Assembly: GCF_001591145.1 (NCBI RefSeq)
Contig: NZ_BCUF01000024.1
Location: 20,871 to 84,870, forward strand
Direction of reading: 5' to 3'
Length of the DNA stretch: 64,000 nucleotides
Origin: Vibrio harveyi NBRC 15634 = ATCC 14126 = KCTC 12724
GTDB taxonomy: Bacteria; Pseudomonadota; Gammaproteobacteria; Enterobacterales; Vibrionaceae
Shown here: piece by piece, positions 1-9,363 of the stretch
Layout: the number at the start of each line of letters is the position of its first letter
How positions within the stretch are numbered: position 1 is the stretch's first letter
Notes under the pieces: model-generated
Told to the model about the DNA's origin: nothing
Database searches by the model: none
What the model saw: only the letters and a program-made list of their open reading frames with translations
Made by a program: the position numbers and the translations under genes

Positions 1-648
1 CTTGTCGGAACGGGCAAAGCATTGCAGTTCCAACAAGCGGCACGATTAGAGAGCCTACTTAAGCATGCACAAGAACAACAAGTCACCCTGCAATACCCTT
101 TAGCTGTGACTCTATTTGATAATTCCGAAACAGCAGTGCAAGAAAGTACTGCCTTAAAGAATTCGGTGTTGAACCAAATGATTCAACATAATTTGGTTGC
201 ACACCCATTTTACAAGTTTATCCAACAAAACCAGTTTGCACCTCGCGTGCTGTCGGCCATTGATGTTGATCGCATCCGTCTGGATAAATTTGATAACCCT
301 CTTTTACAAGGTCAACTTGCGTTAAGTGCACCAAAACGCAAAGAGAAAGTGTTGTATGTGGGTAACTTAGAAAAAGTCTACGCAGTAAACCAAGCGGGTA
401 TCGCTCTGCATGAACAGGTCGATAATCTACGTTCAGGTGATATTGGTGAGCTCGCCTATCCGCCAATTCTAGTTTACCCGGATGGCAAGGTCGTTCATCC
501 TCACCATGGCAGTTGGTTAACCACTCAATATTACTTGCCGCCACTTACCATTGTGTATATCCCATTTGATGAGTTCGAAAAATCACAAATGGATAAAGAC
601 ATTGTCGCTCTGCTTGCACAACGTAAACCAACCTCATCGAAGAACTAA
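1..648 (+). CDS. GfcC-like capsule/polysaccharide export accessory protein (5' end missing)
   Basis: The reading frame is open from base 1, so the N-terminus and signal peptide lie outside the window. The apparent TTG at base 22 is internal. The visible 215 residues resemble the GfcC/YmcB family of periplasmic proteins, which accompany group 4 capsule and related polysaccharide exporters. The stop is two bases before the next ATG, so it is co-transcribed with the YjbH-like gene, the usual GfcC-GfcD pairing. The family call rests on this pairing and general resemblance. Its position just before hldD fits the 3' end of a vibrio capsule/O-antigen export cluster. Confidence 0.7.
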   Translation, partial: LVGTGKALQFQQAARLESLLKHAQEQQVTLQYPLAVTLFDNSETAVQESTALKNSVLNQMIQHNLVAHPFYKFIQQNQFAPRVLSAIDVDRIRLDKFDNPLLQGQLALSAPKRKEKVLYVGNLEKVYAVNQAGIALHEQVDNLRSGDIGELAYPPILVYPDGKVVHPHHGSWLTTQYYLPPLTIVYIPFDEFEKSQMDKDIVALLAQRKPTSSKN

Positions 649-650
649 AC

Positions 651-2849
651 ATGAACCTGATCAGAACCAGTTTATCCCTTTCTTTAATTGGTCCAGCGTT
701 GGTGTGGGCTCAAGACATGCCTTTTGAAGTGCCGCCATTGCAACCATCACAAATGGACTTTGGTGGGGTCGGCTTAATGCAGATGCCAACCGGTCGTATG
801 GCGCCTGAAGGCGAGTTTAACTTTGCTGTTACTGGCAGCGATGAGTACCTTTTCTATAATGTCACACTGCAAGTCATGCCCTGGTTAGAAACGACGATTC
901 GCTACACCATGGTGAATGATCTTTTCTATAGTAGCGATCCAAGCTTCTCGGGTGATACCAAATACACTGACAAAGGCATCGATTTTAAAGTTCGACTTTT
1001 GCAAGAGTCAGAATACTTACCAGAGCTGTCTGTTGGTATTCGTGACTTTGCAGGCACCGGTCTTTTTGATGGTGAGTTTGTTGCAGCAACTAAACGTTAC
1101 TCTAACCCAAACCTAGGTACCTTTGATTTCACTTTAGGTATGGGCTGGGGCTACTTAGGTACGCGCGACAACATCAGCAACCCAGCTTGTAAGCTGTCCG
1201 ATAGTTTCTGTGAACGCCCTTCAGACTTTAAAGGTAATGGCGGTAGTGTGGATTTTGAACGCTGGTTCAAAGGTCCAGCAGCACTCTTTGGCGGTGTCGA
1301 GTATCAAACTTTGCATGCCCCGCTACGATTTAAGCTTGAATACGACAGCAACGATTACAGCGAAGATTTCCCTGTAGTACGTGGTGGTGTAGACATGACG
1401 CCTCATACGCCTTGGAACTTTGGTGTTCTGTATCGTTTAGGGCATATGGCAGATTTGCGCTTGAGCTACGAGCGAGGCGATACGTTAGTTGCAGGCGTAA
1501 GCCTTTACACAAACTTCAATGATATGCCGTCTTTCTGGCGTGATACACCAACGCCAGAAGTTGAAGACAAGCAACCAGAGCAACTGTCTGATGTAGATTG
1601 GGAACGTGTTACTGAGGAGCTGGATAAAATTGCTGGCTACCAAAATACCCAACTCTATGTTGAAGATAATACCGTTTCGGTTGTCGGCGAGCAGAAGAAG
1701 TATCGCGACCGCAACGAAGCTCATGAAAAAGCAGCGGCAGTCCTTTACAACGAAATGCCAGACAACATTGATACCTTTACTATCAATGAACGCAGTCGTG
1801 GTCTGATCGGCGATCAAACGGTTATCTCCAAAGAGAAATACCGTGACTTTGCAGAAGTTAACTACATCAATCCAAATATCGAAGATGCAACATCAACCTC
1901 AAACGATAAACCGCAAGGTGAGCCTGCTTACGACGGTTTTGAGCGCTTTGATTGGGGCTTCTCACCAAAACTGGCTCAGACCTTAGGCAACCCAGAAGAG
2001 TTCTATCTGTTCAGTGTCGGTTTAAGTGGCAGCGCCTCTTACTGGCTGACAGATAACCTAGAAATTGGTGGCTCGCTATACTGGGATTGGTATAACAACT
2101 ACGATAAGTTTAACTACGTCACCCCACCAGACGGCACTTCGATTCCTCGTGTACGTACCATGTTCCGTGCCTATCAAAATGAACACGCGGTAACCATGTC
2201 CAACCTACAGTTAACTTGGTTCCAAGAGTACTCAGATACCATGGACCAGCAGTTCTACGCTGGTTATCTAGAAAGTATGTTTGCGGGTGTGGGTACCGAA
2301 TTCCTGTACCGACCGAAAGGCGCAAACTGGGCGATCGGTGCAGATGTAAACTTGATCTCTCAACGTGACCCACAAAGCTACTTCGGTGTATACGATGAGA
2401 AATGGCAATACGTTCCAGAATATGGACGTCCGTTTCAAGTTGTAGATAAAGGCTTTACTGGTTTTGTGTCTGGTTATTACTACCCTCAATGGGACTTCCT
2501 ACAAGATTTGATGATTCAAGTTGATGTTGGTCAGTTCTTAGGTGGAGACATTGGCACACAAGTGAACGTGTCTAAACAGTTCAAGAGCGGTGTCATTGCC
2601 GGTGCATTCGCATCAATCAGTGATTTGTCGGCTGACGAATTCGGTGAAGGTAGCTTTACTAAAGGCTTCTACATTTCAATTCCATTCGACATCATGACAG
2701 TGAAACCAAGCAACAACCGCGCGTTCTTTAGCTGGCAACCACTGACTCGCGATGGCGGTCAGAAGCTAGGTCGTAAGTACAGCTTGATTGAACTTACTGA
2801 TGAACGTAACCCTTGGTACCAGAGACCAAACGCATCAAACGCTGAATAA
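651..2849 (+). CDS. YjbH/GfcD-like outer-membrane protein
   Basis: This 732-residue protein has a signal peptide (about residues 1-20, probable cleavage after VWA). It has no lipobox cysteine, although some family members are lipoproteins. The body is rich in alternating aromatic/polar strands typical of beta-barrels, and it matches YjbH-domain proteins (about 700 residues) found in exopolysaccharide and capsule operons, where they are thought to act at the outer membrane during secretion. It follows the GfcC-like gene by 2 bp and is closed by a strong terminator, so it is the last gene of its operon. A short charged helical insert lies near residues 310-390. The role in export is inferred from the family. 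Confidence 0.8.
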   Translation: MNLIRTSLSLSLIGPALVWAQDMPFEVPPLQPSQMDFGGVGLMQMPTGRMAPEGEFNFAVTGSDEYLFYNVTLQVMPWLETTIRYTMVNDLFYSSDPSFSGDTKYTDKGIDFKVRLLQESEYLPELSVGIRDFAGTGLFDGEFVAATKRYSNPNLGTFDFTLGMGWGYLGTRDNISNPACKLSDSFCERPSDFKGNGGSVDFERWFKGPAALFGGVEYQTLHAPLRFKLEYDSNDYSEDFPVVRGGVDMTPHTPWNFGVLYRLGHMADLRLSYERGDTLVAGVSLYTNFNDMPSFWRDTPTPEVEDKQPEQLSDVDWERVTEELDKIAGYQNTQLYVEDNTVSVVGEQKKYRDRNEAHEKAAAVLYNEMPDNIDTFTINERSRGLIGDQTVISKEKYRDFAEVNYINPNIEDATSTSNDKPQGEPAYDGFERFDWGFSPKLAQTLGNPEEFYLFSVGLSGSASYWLTDNLEIGGSLYWDWYNNYDKFNYVTPPDGTSIPRVRTMFRAYQNEHAVTMSNLQLTWFQEYSDTMDQQFYAGYLESMFAGVGTEFLYRPKGANWAIGADVNLISQRDPQSYFGVYDEKWQYVPEYGRPFQVVDKGFTGFVSGYYYPQWDFLQDLMIQVDVGQFLGGDIGTQVNVSKQFKSGVIAGAFASISDLSADEFGEGSFTKGFYISIPFDIMTVKPSNNRAFFSWQPLTRDGGQKLGRKYSLIELTDERNPWYQRPNASNAE

Positions 2850-2860
2850 CAACACTATTT

Positions 2861-2886
2861 AAGGGAGCTTCGGCTCCCTTTTGTTT
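2861..2886 (+). terminator. Rho-independent terminator after the YjbH-like gene
   Basis: A perfect 8-bp stem (AAGGGAGC/GCTCCCTT) is closed by a TTCG tetraloop and followed by TTGTTT. It begins 11 bases after the stop codon and separates the capsule-export operon from hldD. Confidence 0.9.
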
Positions 2887-2985
2887 ATACCCAAGCGCTC
2901 TATACCTTTCTTTTCCTTCCAATAGCGCTAATTTCTGTTTCTTGCTAGAATTCCTGAGAAAATTTTAATCTATGGTGGAAGTCTT

Positions 2986-3927
2986 ATGATCATCGTAACT
3001 GGTGGTGCTGGCATGATCGGCAGCAACATTGTTAAAGCACTGAACGAAGCAGGTATTAACGATATTCTGGTTGTCGACAACCTAAAAAATGGCAAGAAGT
3101 TTAAAAACTTAGTTGATCTTGATATCACAGATTACATGGATCGTGATGACTTCCTTACTCAAATCATGGCAGGTGACGACTTCGGCCCTATCGAAGCTAT
3201 CTTCCATGAAGGCGCTTGTTCTGCGACAACCGAGTGGGACGGCAAATACATGATGCTAAACAACTATGAGTACTCAAAAGAGTTGCTTCATTACTGTCTA
3301 GATCGTGAGATTCCATTCCTGTACGCGTCATCAGCAGCAACATACGGTGAGACAGATACGTTTGTTGAAGAACGTGAATACGAAGGCGCACTTAATGTAT
3401 ACGGTTACTCAAAACAGCAATTTGATAACTATGTGCGTCGCTTATGGCAAGATGCCCAAGAGCATGGTGAACAGCTTTCTCAAATCACTGGTTTCCGCTA
3501 CTTCAATGTGTACGGTCCACGTGAAGATCACAAAGGCAGCATGGCATCGGTAGCCTTCCACCTAAATAACCAAATCAATGCTGGTGAAAACCCTAAATTA
3601 TTTGCAGGCAGCGAATCATTCAAACGCGACTTCGTTTACGTTGGTGATGTGTGCAAAGTTAACCTTTGGTTCCTAGAAAATGGTGTTTCTGGCATCTTCA
3701 ACTGCGGTACTGGTCGTGCAGAATCTTTTGAAGAAGTGGCAAAAGCAGTGGTCAAACACCACAACAAAGGTGAAATCCAAACCATTCCGTTCCCTGATCA
3801 CCTAAAAGGCGCTTACCAAGAATTCACTCAAGCGGACCTAACTAAGCTTCGTGCAGCTGGTTGTGATGTAGAATTCAAAACGGTAGCTGAAGGTGTTGCT
3901 GAATACCTAGCGATTCAAAACCGTTAA
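2986..3927 (+). CDS. hldD: ADP-L-glycero-D-manno-heptose 6-epimerase
   Basis: HldD (RfaD/GmhD) epimerises ADP-D-glycero-D-manno-heptose to the L-glycero form, the heptose donor for the LPS inner core, in the cytoplasm. The 313-residue extended SDR has the NADP-binding GGAGMIG loop at residues 6-12 and the catalytic YxxxK at Tyr139/Lys143. The SSAATYG segment supplies the active-site serine region. The ATG is preceded by GGTGGAAG. Length and sequence agree with the E. coli enzyme (310 aa). It is monocistronic-looking, with a hairpin behind it. In vibrios hldD is the landmark between the capsule/O-antigen region and the core locus. Confidence 0.97.
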   Translation: MIIVTGGAGMIGSNIVKALNEAGINDILVVDNLKNGKKFKNLVDLDITDYMDRDDFLTQIMAGDDFGPIEAIFHEGACSATTEWDGKYMMLNNYEYSKELLHYCLDREIPFLYASSAATYGETDTFVEEREYEGALNVYGYSKQQFDNYVRRLWQDAQEHGEQLSQITGFRYFNVYGPREDHKGSMASVAFHLNNQINAGENPKLFAGSESFKRDFVYVGDVCKVNLWFLENGVSGIFNCGTGRAESFEEVAKAVVKHHNKGEIQTIPFPDHLKGAYQEFTQADLTKLRAAGCDVEFKTVAEGVAEYLAIQNR

Positions 3928-3935
3928 TTCCCTTC

Positions 3936-3965
3936 AAAGGTGGTAGTTAACTCTCTACCACCTTT
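3936..3965 (+). terminator. Probable terminator after hldD
   Basis: An 11-bp perfect inverted repeat (AAAGGTGGTAG/CTACCACCTTT) with an 8-base loop starts 8 bases after the hldD stop. It lacks a clean downstream T run, so termination may be partial. Confidence 0.6.
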
Positions 3966-4042
3966 ACTCTGATACGATTACTAGTATCATTTCTACAGAC
4001 CCCCAATCGCCTTTCTTCAAAAATATAGGTACTTAAAACTTC

Positions 4043-5029
4043 ATGACTAATCAACGTGATGATTTCGATCCTAAAGCTTATAACCCTGAATTTGAGCGCC
4101 ACTTTTTAGCGCCGAAGTATTGGGGTACGTGGATAGGCGTTGTCCTTTCTTTGCCGCTTGCTTTACTACCTTTAGGGGTTCAAAAATGGCTAGCAAAAAC
4201 CATCGCGAAGAAACTGGCTAAATCGCACAAAGGTCCGGCTCACCGAGCTCGAGTAAACTTTGAGCTGTGCTTCCCAGAGAAATCATTTGAAGAGCGCGAA
4301 GCACTGATTGAAAAAACGCTTTATACCGCAGCATTGTTCTTTTTCCGTTTCAGCTTACTTAGCTTACGTTCATCTAAATGGTTACAGCAACGTTGCCAGA
4401 TCCGAGGTTTAGACATCCTTCAAAAACACATCGACAATGATGAGAAAGTCATTTTGATGGTTCCACACTCATGGGCAATTGATATTCCTGCGGTGTTACT
4501 TGCTTCGATGGGAATGCCCGTCTCTGCGATGGCAAAAAAGCAGAAAAATGAAGTGGCAGATTGGCTAATGCACGAACAACGTGTGCAATATGGCGGTCGC
4601 GTTTATGAACGCTCTGGTGGTGTTAAGCCGTTTTTGAAATCAGTTCGTGACGGTTACATTGGCTATTACTTACCCGATCAGGATCATGGTCCTGAACACA
4701 GCGTTTTTGTCGATTTCTTTGCGACCAGAAAAGCAACGCTTCCAGGCTTAGGTAAAATTGCCAAACTGTCACGCGCTAAAGTGTTACCTATGTTTGCTTC
4801 TATGAATACAGAAGATGGTACGTTTGATATCGAAATCTTACCGGCGTTTGAATTAGACAAGGGCGAAGAACAAGATGCTCGCACTTGTAACCAAGCGATT
4901 GAGTACTTTGTAGCAAATAAGCCTGAACAATACATGTGGGTGTTGCAGCTTTTACACTCTCAAGAAGATGGCAATAATTATTACAATTTGTTTAAACCAA
5001 GATATAACAGCGACTGGAAAGTGCAGTGA
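4043..5029 (+). CDS. lpxM: Lipid A late acyltransferase, LpxM (MsbB) type
   Basis: LpxM adds the second secondary acyl chain to Kdo2-lipid A at the inner membrane. The 328-residue protein matches E. coli LpxM throughout: an N-terminal PKYWGTWIG segment and membrane helix (about 25-45), the catalytic HX4D motif (His142, Asp147 in VPHSWAID), and YYLPDQDHGPEHSVFVDFF about 70 residues later. In V. cholerae the corresponding enzyme (LpxN) transfers a 3-hydroxylauryl chain, so the acyl donor here may not be myristate. The stop overlaps the GTG start of the next gene (GTGA), so it heads a run of translationally coupled core genes. A second late acyltransferase, lpxL, is at 28759. Confidence 0.93.
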   Translation: MTNQRDDFDPKAYNPEFERHFLAPKYWGTWIGVVLSLPLALLPLGVQKWLAKTIAKKLAKSHKGPAHRARVNFELCFPEKSFEEREALIEKTLYTAALFFFRFSLLSLRSSKWLQQRCQIRGLDILQKHIDNDEKVILMVPHSWAIDIPAVLLASMGMPVSAMAKKQKNEVADWLMHEQRVQYGGRVYERSGGVKPFLKSVRDGYIGYYLPDQDHGPEHSVFVDFFATRKATLPGLGKIAKLSRAKVLPMFASMNTEDGTFDIEILPAFELDKGEEQDARTCNQAIEYFVANKPEQYMWVLQLLHSQEDGNNYYNLFKPRYNSDWKVQ

Positions 5030-5748
5030 AAGTATTTGTCGTAAGCTTGGCTAGATCACTGGATCGCCGAGAACGTATTGAAGAAAAGTTAAAACAACAG
5101 GGCATTGAGTTTGAATTTTTTGATGCCGTAGATGGATCTATTGACGGTTTTCTTCATTCAGAAAAAAGCCGTCCAGCCATAACTCAGCGCCGCAAAGGGT
5201 ATCAATTAAAAACCAGTGAAGTTGCTTGCTTCTCAAGCCATTACGAGTTGTGGGTTCGCTGTACTGAGCTCGATGAACCGATCATTATCTTAGAAGATAA
5301 CGTCGACCCTGTAGAAGGATTAAAGCAAGTACTCGCGCATACCCTTCCGCTGACTTCTACTTATGACTACATCAAGCTGTCTGCCACTCAGAAGCGCGCA
5401 TTCACTCCAATCATACCGATTGATGATAGTCATATGCTAGGAGGCTACTCTGCTGGGACTTGTGGTACTACCGCTTATATTGTCACACCGAAAGCAGCCT
5501 CTAAGTTTGTTAAGCATGCTCAAGAGTTTATCGAACCGGTAGATGACTACATGGAAAAACCATGGCGTCATAATGTTCAGACTTACAGTGTTGCCCCAGA
5601 TCTTTTCACTAGAGCTCAAATCGCTTCAACGATTGGCGCTAAAAGAAAAGACAAGTCGAAGATGACCGTACCTAATAAGATCTACGCAGAACTCTTCAGA
5701 ACCTACGAATCCATTCTTAAGTTTATGTACTGGAAGAACAAAGCATGA
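5026..5748 (+). CDS. Glycosyltransferase family 25 (LPS core galactosyl/glucosyltransferase type)
   Basis: A 240-residue GT25 (LgtB/Lex2B-like) protein. It starts MKVFVVSLARSLDRRE, the typical family opening, followed by FDAVDGS near residues 37-43. The acidic ILEDNVDP motif (about residue 90) and the GTCGTTAYIVTPKAA stretch (about 145-160) are also typical. These enzymes add galactose or glucose to LOS/LPS core from UDP-sugars in the cytoplasm. The start codon is GTG and overlaps the lpxM stop by 4 bases. Its own stop overlaps waaF by 4 bases. The acceptor and sugar cannot be told from sequence. Confidence 0.85.
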   Translation: MKVFVVSLARSLDRRERIEEKLKQQGIEFEFFDAVDGSIDGFLHSEKSRPAITQRRKGYQLKTSEVACFSSHYELWVRCTELDEPIIILEDNVDPVEGLKQVLAHTLPLTSTYDYIKLSATQKRAFTPIIPIDDSHMLGGYSAGTCGTTAYIVTPKAASKFVKHAQEFIEPVDDYMEKPWRHNVQTYSVAPDLFTRAQIASTIGAKRKDKSKMTVPNKIYAELFRTYESILKFMYWKNKA

Positions 5749-6800
5749 AAATACTCATCATCGGACCATCTTGGGTTGGTGATATGGTGATGTCACAGTC
5801 ACTGTACATCGTTTTAAAGCAACTTCATCCAGAAAGCCAAATTGATGTAATTGCACCAGGTTGGTGTAAACCAATTCTTGAGCGCATGCCAGAGATCCAC
5901 CAAGCCATTGAAATGCCTATTGGTCATGGTGAGTTCAACTTATTGGGTCGTCGAGAAATTGGTAAATCACTACGAGAAAAACAGTACGACCACGCCTACA
6001 TCCTGCCGAAGTCTGCAAAGTCAGCACTGATTCCTTGGTTTGCTAATATCCCACTTCGCACTGGTTGGAAAGGTGAAATGCGCTACGGTCTACTCAATGA
6101 CTTGCGTCCAAATATGAAATCTTTCCAGTTTATGGTTGAGCGCTATGTTGCATTAGCCTATTCACAAGCGGAGATGATCGACTCTTCTTCTCTGGGCGGT
6201 TTAGAAACATTGCCTCGCCCTAGCCTGTTTATTGATAAACAAGAACAAAGCGCTACGATTTCTAAGTTTAATCTCAACCAAGAATCTCCTGTTGTTGGTC
6301 TATGCCCTGGAGCGGAATTCGGTCCCGCGAAAAAATGGCCCGAAGCGCACTATGCAGAAGTGGCAATTCAAATGGCGAAATCAGGGCATCAGGTATGGTT
6401 GTTTGGCTCTCAAAAAGATCTCGAAACCTGCAACAACATCAAGCAATTAGTACCTCAAGAACATCAGCATCAGATTCACGTTCTAGCAGGGCAAACAAGC
6501 CTGATTGAAGCGGTTGATCTTCTGGCGGCTTGCCAGACCGTTGTTGCGAACGACTCAGGTCTGATGCACGTGGCAGCGGCCGTTGGCTGTAACGTCGTGG
6601 CGGTCTATGGCTCCACCTCACCGAAATACACGCCACCACTTGCAGAGAAGGTAGAGATTGTTCATACGGACATTGACTGCCGTCCATGCTTTAAGCGCGA
6701 GTGTCAGTTTAAGCATTTGAAGTGCTTAACTGAGTTATCGCCAAAGCAAGTTTTGGATAGTATTCAAAAACTAGAAGCGATCGCTGTTGGCTCATGTTAA
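5745..6800 (+). CDS. waaF: ADP-heptose:LPS heptosyltransferase II
   Basis: WaaF transfers the second L,D-heptose onto heptose I of the inner core, using ADP-heptose. The 351-residue GT9 protein begins MKILIIGPSWVGDMVMSQ, which is nearly diagnostic for WaaF. It has the donor-binding CPGAEFGPAKKWP segment at residues 187-199 and NDSGLMH at 269-275. Both ends overlap neighbours (ATGA with the GT25 gene, 7 bases with waaA), so it sits within a coupled lpxM-GT25-waaF-waaA operon. A cysteine-containing tail near residues 315-330 is also seen in other WaaF proteins. Confidence 0.96.
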   Translation: MKILIIGPSWVGDMVMSQSLYIVLKQLHPESQIDVIAPGWCKPILERMPEIHQAIEMPIGHGEFNLLGRREIGKSLREKQYDHAYILPKSAKSALIPWFANIPLRTGWKGEMRYGLLNDLRPNMKSFQFMVERYVALAYSQAEMIDSSSLGGLETLPRPSLFIDKQEQSATISKFNLNQESPVVGLCPGAEFGPAKKWPEAHYAEVAIQMAKSGHQVWLFGSQKDLETCNNIKQLVPQEHQHQIHVLAGQTSLIEAVDLLAACQTVVANDSGLMHVAAAVGCNVVAVYGSTSPKYTPPLAEKVEIVHTDIDCRPCFKRECQFKHLKCLTELSPKQVLDSIQKLEAIAVGSC

Positions 6801-8059
6801 TTCGTATTCTCTATACTCTCTTGCTCACAATCGCATCGCCTTTCCTATTGGTTGGCTTATACAAAAGTAAGCCAAACAAACCCAAATTTGGTCAACGTTG
6901 GAAAGAGCACTTTGGTATTACTCCGAAATTAACAAGCGACGAAAAGCCGATTTGGATACATGCAGTCTCTGTCGGCGAAAGCATTGCTGCTACGCCTTTT
7001 ATTAAGGTGCTTAAAGAGCAAAACCCTGAGCAGCCTATTCTGGTTACGACCACGACGAGTACCGGAGCGGAACAGATTGCTAAGCTGGGTGATTTAGTTG
7101 AGCACCGCTATATGCCAATTGACTTCGCCTTTGCGGTAAAACGCTTCCTAAAGACAACACAACCGAAGCAAATGCTGATCATCGAGACGGAGCTGTGGCC
7201 AAATACGTTAAACGAGGTCCATAAAGCCGGTATTCCTATCAGCGTCGTCAATGCCCGCTTATCGGAAAAATCACGTAGCAACTACGCCAAAGTTCAGCCT
7301 TTGTTTAATCTGATGTTGCCATGCCTAACTCAAGTTCTTTGTCAGACAGAGTCAGACGCAAACCGTTTTGAACGACTGGGGGTTGATAAAGACAAACTGA
7401 AAGTCACTGGCTCTATTAAGTTTGATATTCAAATCTCGGATGACGTGAAAGAAAAGAGCAAAATACTAAGGCAAGAGCTAGGTCAAAATCGCCCTGTGTG
7501 GATTGCAGCAAGTACTCATAAGGGCGAAGACGAGCAAGTCTTGGTAGCACATAAAAGAGTGTTAGAGTCACACCCAGATGCACTTTTGATCCTTGTACCT
7601 CGTCACCCAGAACGTTTTGATGATATGTACGATCTCTGCCAACAACAAGGCTTTGAAACCGTGCGTAGAACCACACAAGAGAACGTGGCTAATTCAACTC
7701 AAGTTTATCTCGGCGATACAATGGGAGAAATGCTTCTATTGTTAGGTGCTGCTGATATCTGCTTTATGGGCGGCAGCTTGGTTGGAGATAAGGTTGGTGG
7801 ACACAATGTATTGGAGCCTGCAATACTAAAAAAAGTCGTCATCACCGGCCCTAGCTATTTCAACTTTAAAGACATAGTGAATGATCTGATACAGGCAAAT
7901 GGGATATTAGTATCCAAAGATTCTGTTGGCATTGGGAGTCACCTAACACACCTTATTTCTGAACCACATTCACAACATGCTTATGGACAAAATGCCTACG
8001 AGTATGCTGTTAAAAATCAGGGAGCGTTAGCTCGGACAAATAAGATAATAAAAAATTAA
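6794..8059 (+). CDS. waaA: 3-deoxy-D-manno-octulosonic acid (Kdo) transferase
   Basis: WaaA (KdtA) attaches Kdo from CMP-Kdo to lipid IVA at the inner membrane. The 421-residue protein has an N-terminal membrane segment (MLIRILYTLLLTIASPFLL). It then shows IWIHAVSVGES (about 53-63), TTTTSTGAEQ and the IIETELWPN motif (about 133-141) that marks Kdo transferases, and PRHPERFD before the C-terminal nucleotide-binding half (FMGGSLV, GGHNVLEPA). The start ATG lies inside the end of waaF. In vibrios a kdkA Kdo kinase accompanies a monofunctional WaaA, and a kdkA is present at 14862, which suggests one Kdo is added and then phosphorylated here. Confidence 0.96.
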   Translation: MLIRILYTLLLTIASPFLLVGLYKSKPNKPKFGQRWKEHFGITPKLTSDEKPIWIHAVSVGESIAATPFIKVLKEQNPEQPILVTTTTSTGAEQIAKLGDLVEHRYMPIDFAFAVKRFLKTTQPKQMLIIETELWPNTLNEVHKAGIPISVVNARLSEKSRSNYAKVQPLFNLMLPCLTQVLCQTESDANRFERLGVDKDKLKVTGSIKFDIQISDDVKEKSKILRQELGQNRPVWIAASTHKGEDEQVLVAHKRVLESHPDALLILVPRHPERFDDMYDLCQQQGFETVRRTTQENVANSTQVYLGDTMGEMLLLLGAADICFMGGSLVGDKVGGHNVLEPAILKKVVITGPSYFNFKDIVNDLIQANGILVSKDSVGIGSHLTHLISEPHSQHAYGQNAYEYAVKNQGALARTNKIIKN

Positions 8060-8100
8060 AACTTCCTTTATTTTACCCATAAAGTCAAAAGGTTAATAAC

Positions 8101-9357
8101 ATGTCATTAAAAACACTTTTCAAGACGCTAAAAAAACAGGTCAAGTACCAAAAAAATATTATCCAAGATAACCAACGGATCAAAAAAATAAAGAGAAAGG
8201 ACAAGATCAAAGTTGGATTTTTTGTTTTACATCATAGCGTATGGAAAAGTGACCCTGTTTTCAAAGCAATGTTAGAAGATGATTATTTCGAACCATTTAT
8301 TTTCATCTGCCCTGTAAATAACATTGAAGATAATCAAGCGATCGAAGATATAAAAACGAATGTTAACTTTTTTGAAAAGAAAGGATACCCTGTAATAAGT
8401 TCTTATGATGAAAATAACTCGAGCTGGGTAGATATAGATTCATTAGACATTGATCTTATATTTTTCTCTAATCCTCATAAACTAACGAAAAAAGAATATT
8501 ACACAAGCGCATACCACAACCACCTATCAATATATATACCATATTCACATCAAATATCTAAATACCATAATTATAAATCACAATATAATCAAGATTTTCA
8601 CAATATGATGTGGGCTATCTATGCACCTCACTTCGATGACATGGATATATTCAAAGAATACGCTATTCAAAAAGGAAAAAACGTCATTGTGACAGGTTAC
8701 CCTTCCATGGAGCCTCTGCTTGAAGATAACCAACCTAACGAGAGCCCTTGGAAGCAACAAGAGAATACAAAACGAAAAATTATATTCGCTCCACATCACA
8801 CTATCGACACACCTGAACTTCCATATAGTACTTTCATCAAGTTTTCTGATGTTATTAAAGAGCTTTCTGAAAAGCACAAAGATGATATTCAATGGGCTTT
8901 TAAACCACACCCATTATTAAAAGAAAAACTGTACCATCATACTGATTGGGGCAAAGAAAAAACCGACGAATATTATGATTACTGGAAAAACTCCCAGCAC
9001 TGTCAACTGGAAGAAGGGGATTATTACGATCTATTTAAATCTTCAGATGCAATGATTCATGATAGTGGCTCTTTCTTGGCAGAGTATCTCTATGTTAAAA
9101 AACCTGTATTATACTTATCTCTTAGTGAAGACATTCGAAATTATCAAAATGCGTTTGGTAACAAAGCCTACGATTGTTGTACAAAAGGTCATTCTGAAAA
9201 GGATATCAATCAATTTATAAGTGAAGTTATTGATGGAACAGCAAAAGTTGATAATACATTTTTAGAAAATGATATTTTGGTTCACTTTGCTGACAAGACA
9301 CCAACTCAAAAAATAATATCTCACATAAAAGAAAAACTAATGGATAGCCCCAATTAG
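8101..9357 (+). CDS. CDP-glycerol:glycerophosphotransferase-like protein
   Basis: A 418-residue, lysine-rich, AT-rich gene product with a good ribosome site (AAAAGG). Its C-terminal half looks like the TagB/TagF-type CDP-glycerol glycerophosphotransferase family (Glyphos_transf). The markers are IIFAPHHT at about 227-234, FKPHP at 267-271, and the block SSDAMIHDSGSFLAEYL at 314-330 followed by KKPVLYL. In Gram-positives this family builds teichoic acid. In Gram-negative surface-sugar loci it is presumed to transfer glycerol-phosphate or a related phospho-sugar alcohol to LPS or capsule. No CDP-glycerol synthesis gene is in the window. The N-terminal 90 residues are basic. The AT-rich composition and position opposite the amino-sugar module suggest acquisition as part of a serotype cassette. 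The substrate is unknown. Confidence 0.7.
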   Translation: MSLKTLFKTLKKQVKYQKNIIQDNQRIKKIKRKDKIKVGFFVLHHSVWKSDPVFKAMLEDDYFEPFIFICPVNNIEDNQAIEDIKTNVNFFEKKGYPVISSYDENNSSWVDIDSLDIDLIFFSNPHKLTKKEYYTSAYHNHLSIYIPYSHQISKYHNYKSQYNQDFHNMMWAIYAPHFDDMDIFKEYAIQKGKNVIVTGYPSMEPLLEDNQPNESPWKQQENTKRKIIFAPHHTIDTPELPYSTFIKFSDVIKELSEKHKDDIQWAFKPHPLLKEKLYHHTDWGKEKTDEYYDYWKNSQHCQLEEGDYYDLFKSSDAMIHDSGSFLAEYLYVKKPVLYLSLSEDIRNYQNAFGNKAYDCCTKGHSEKDINQFISEVIDGTAKVDNTFLENDILVHFADKTPTQKIISHIKEKLMDSPN

Positions 9358-9363
9358 GGGCTA
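9345..9363. terminator. Bidirectional hairpin shared by two convergent genes
   Basis: TAGCCCC/GGGGCTA is a 7-bp perfect stem with a 5-base loop (AATTA). The plus-strand stop TAG (9355-9357) falls at the loop and descending arm. The minus-strand stop (9361-9363) is the last three bases of the stem. On the minus strand the hairpin is followed within about 10 bases by a U run. Confidence 0.65.
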
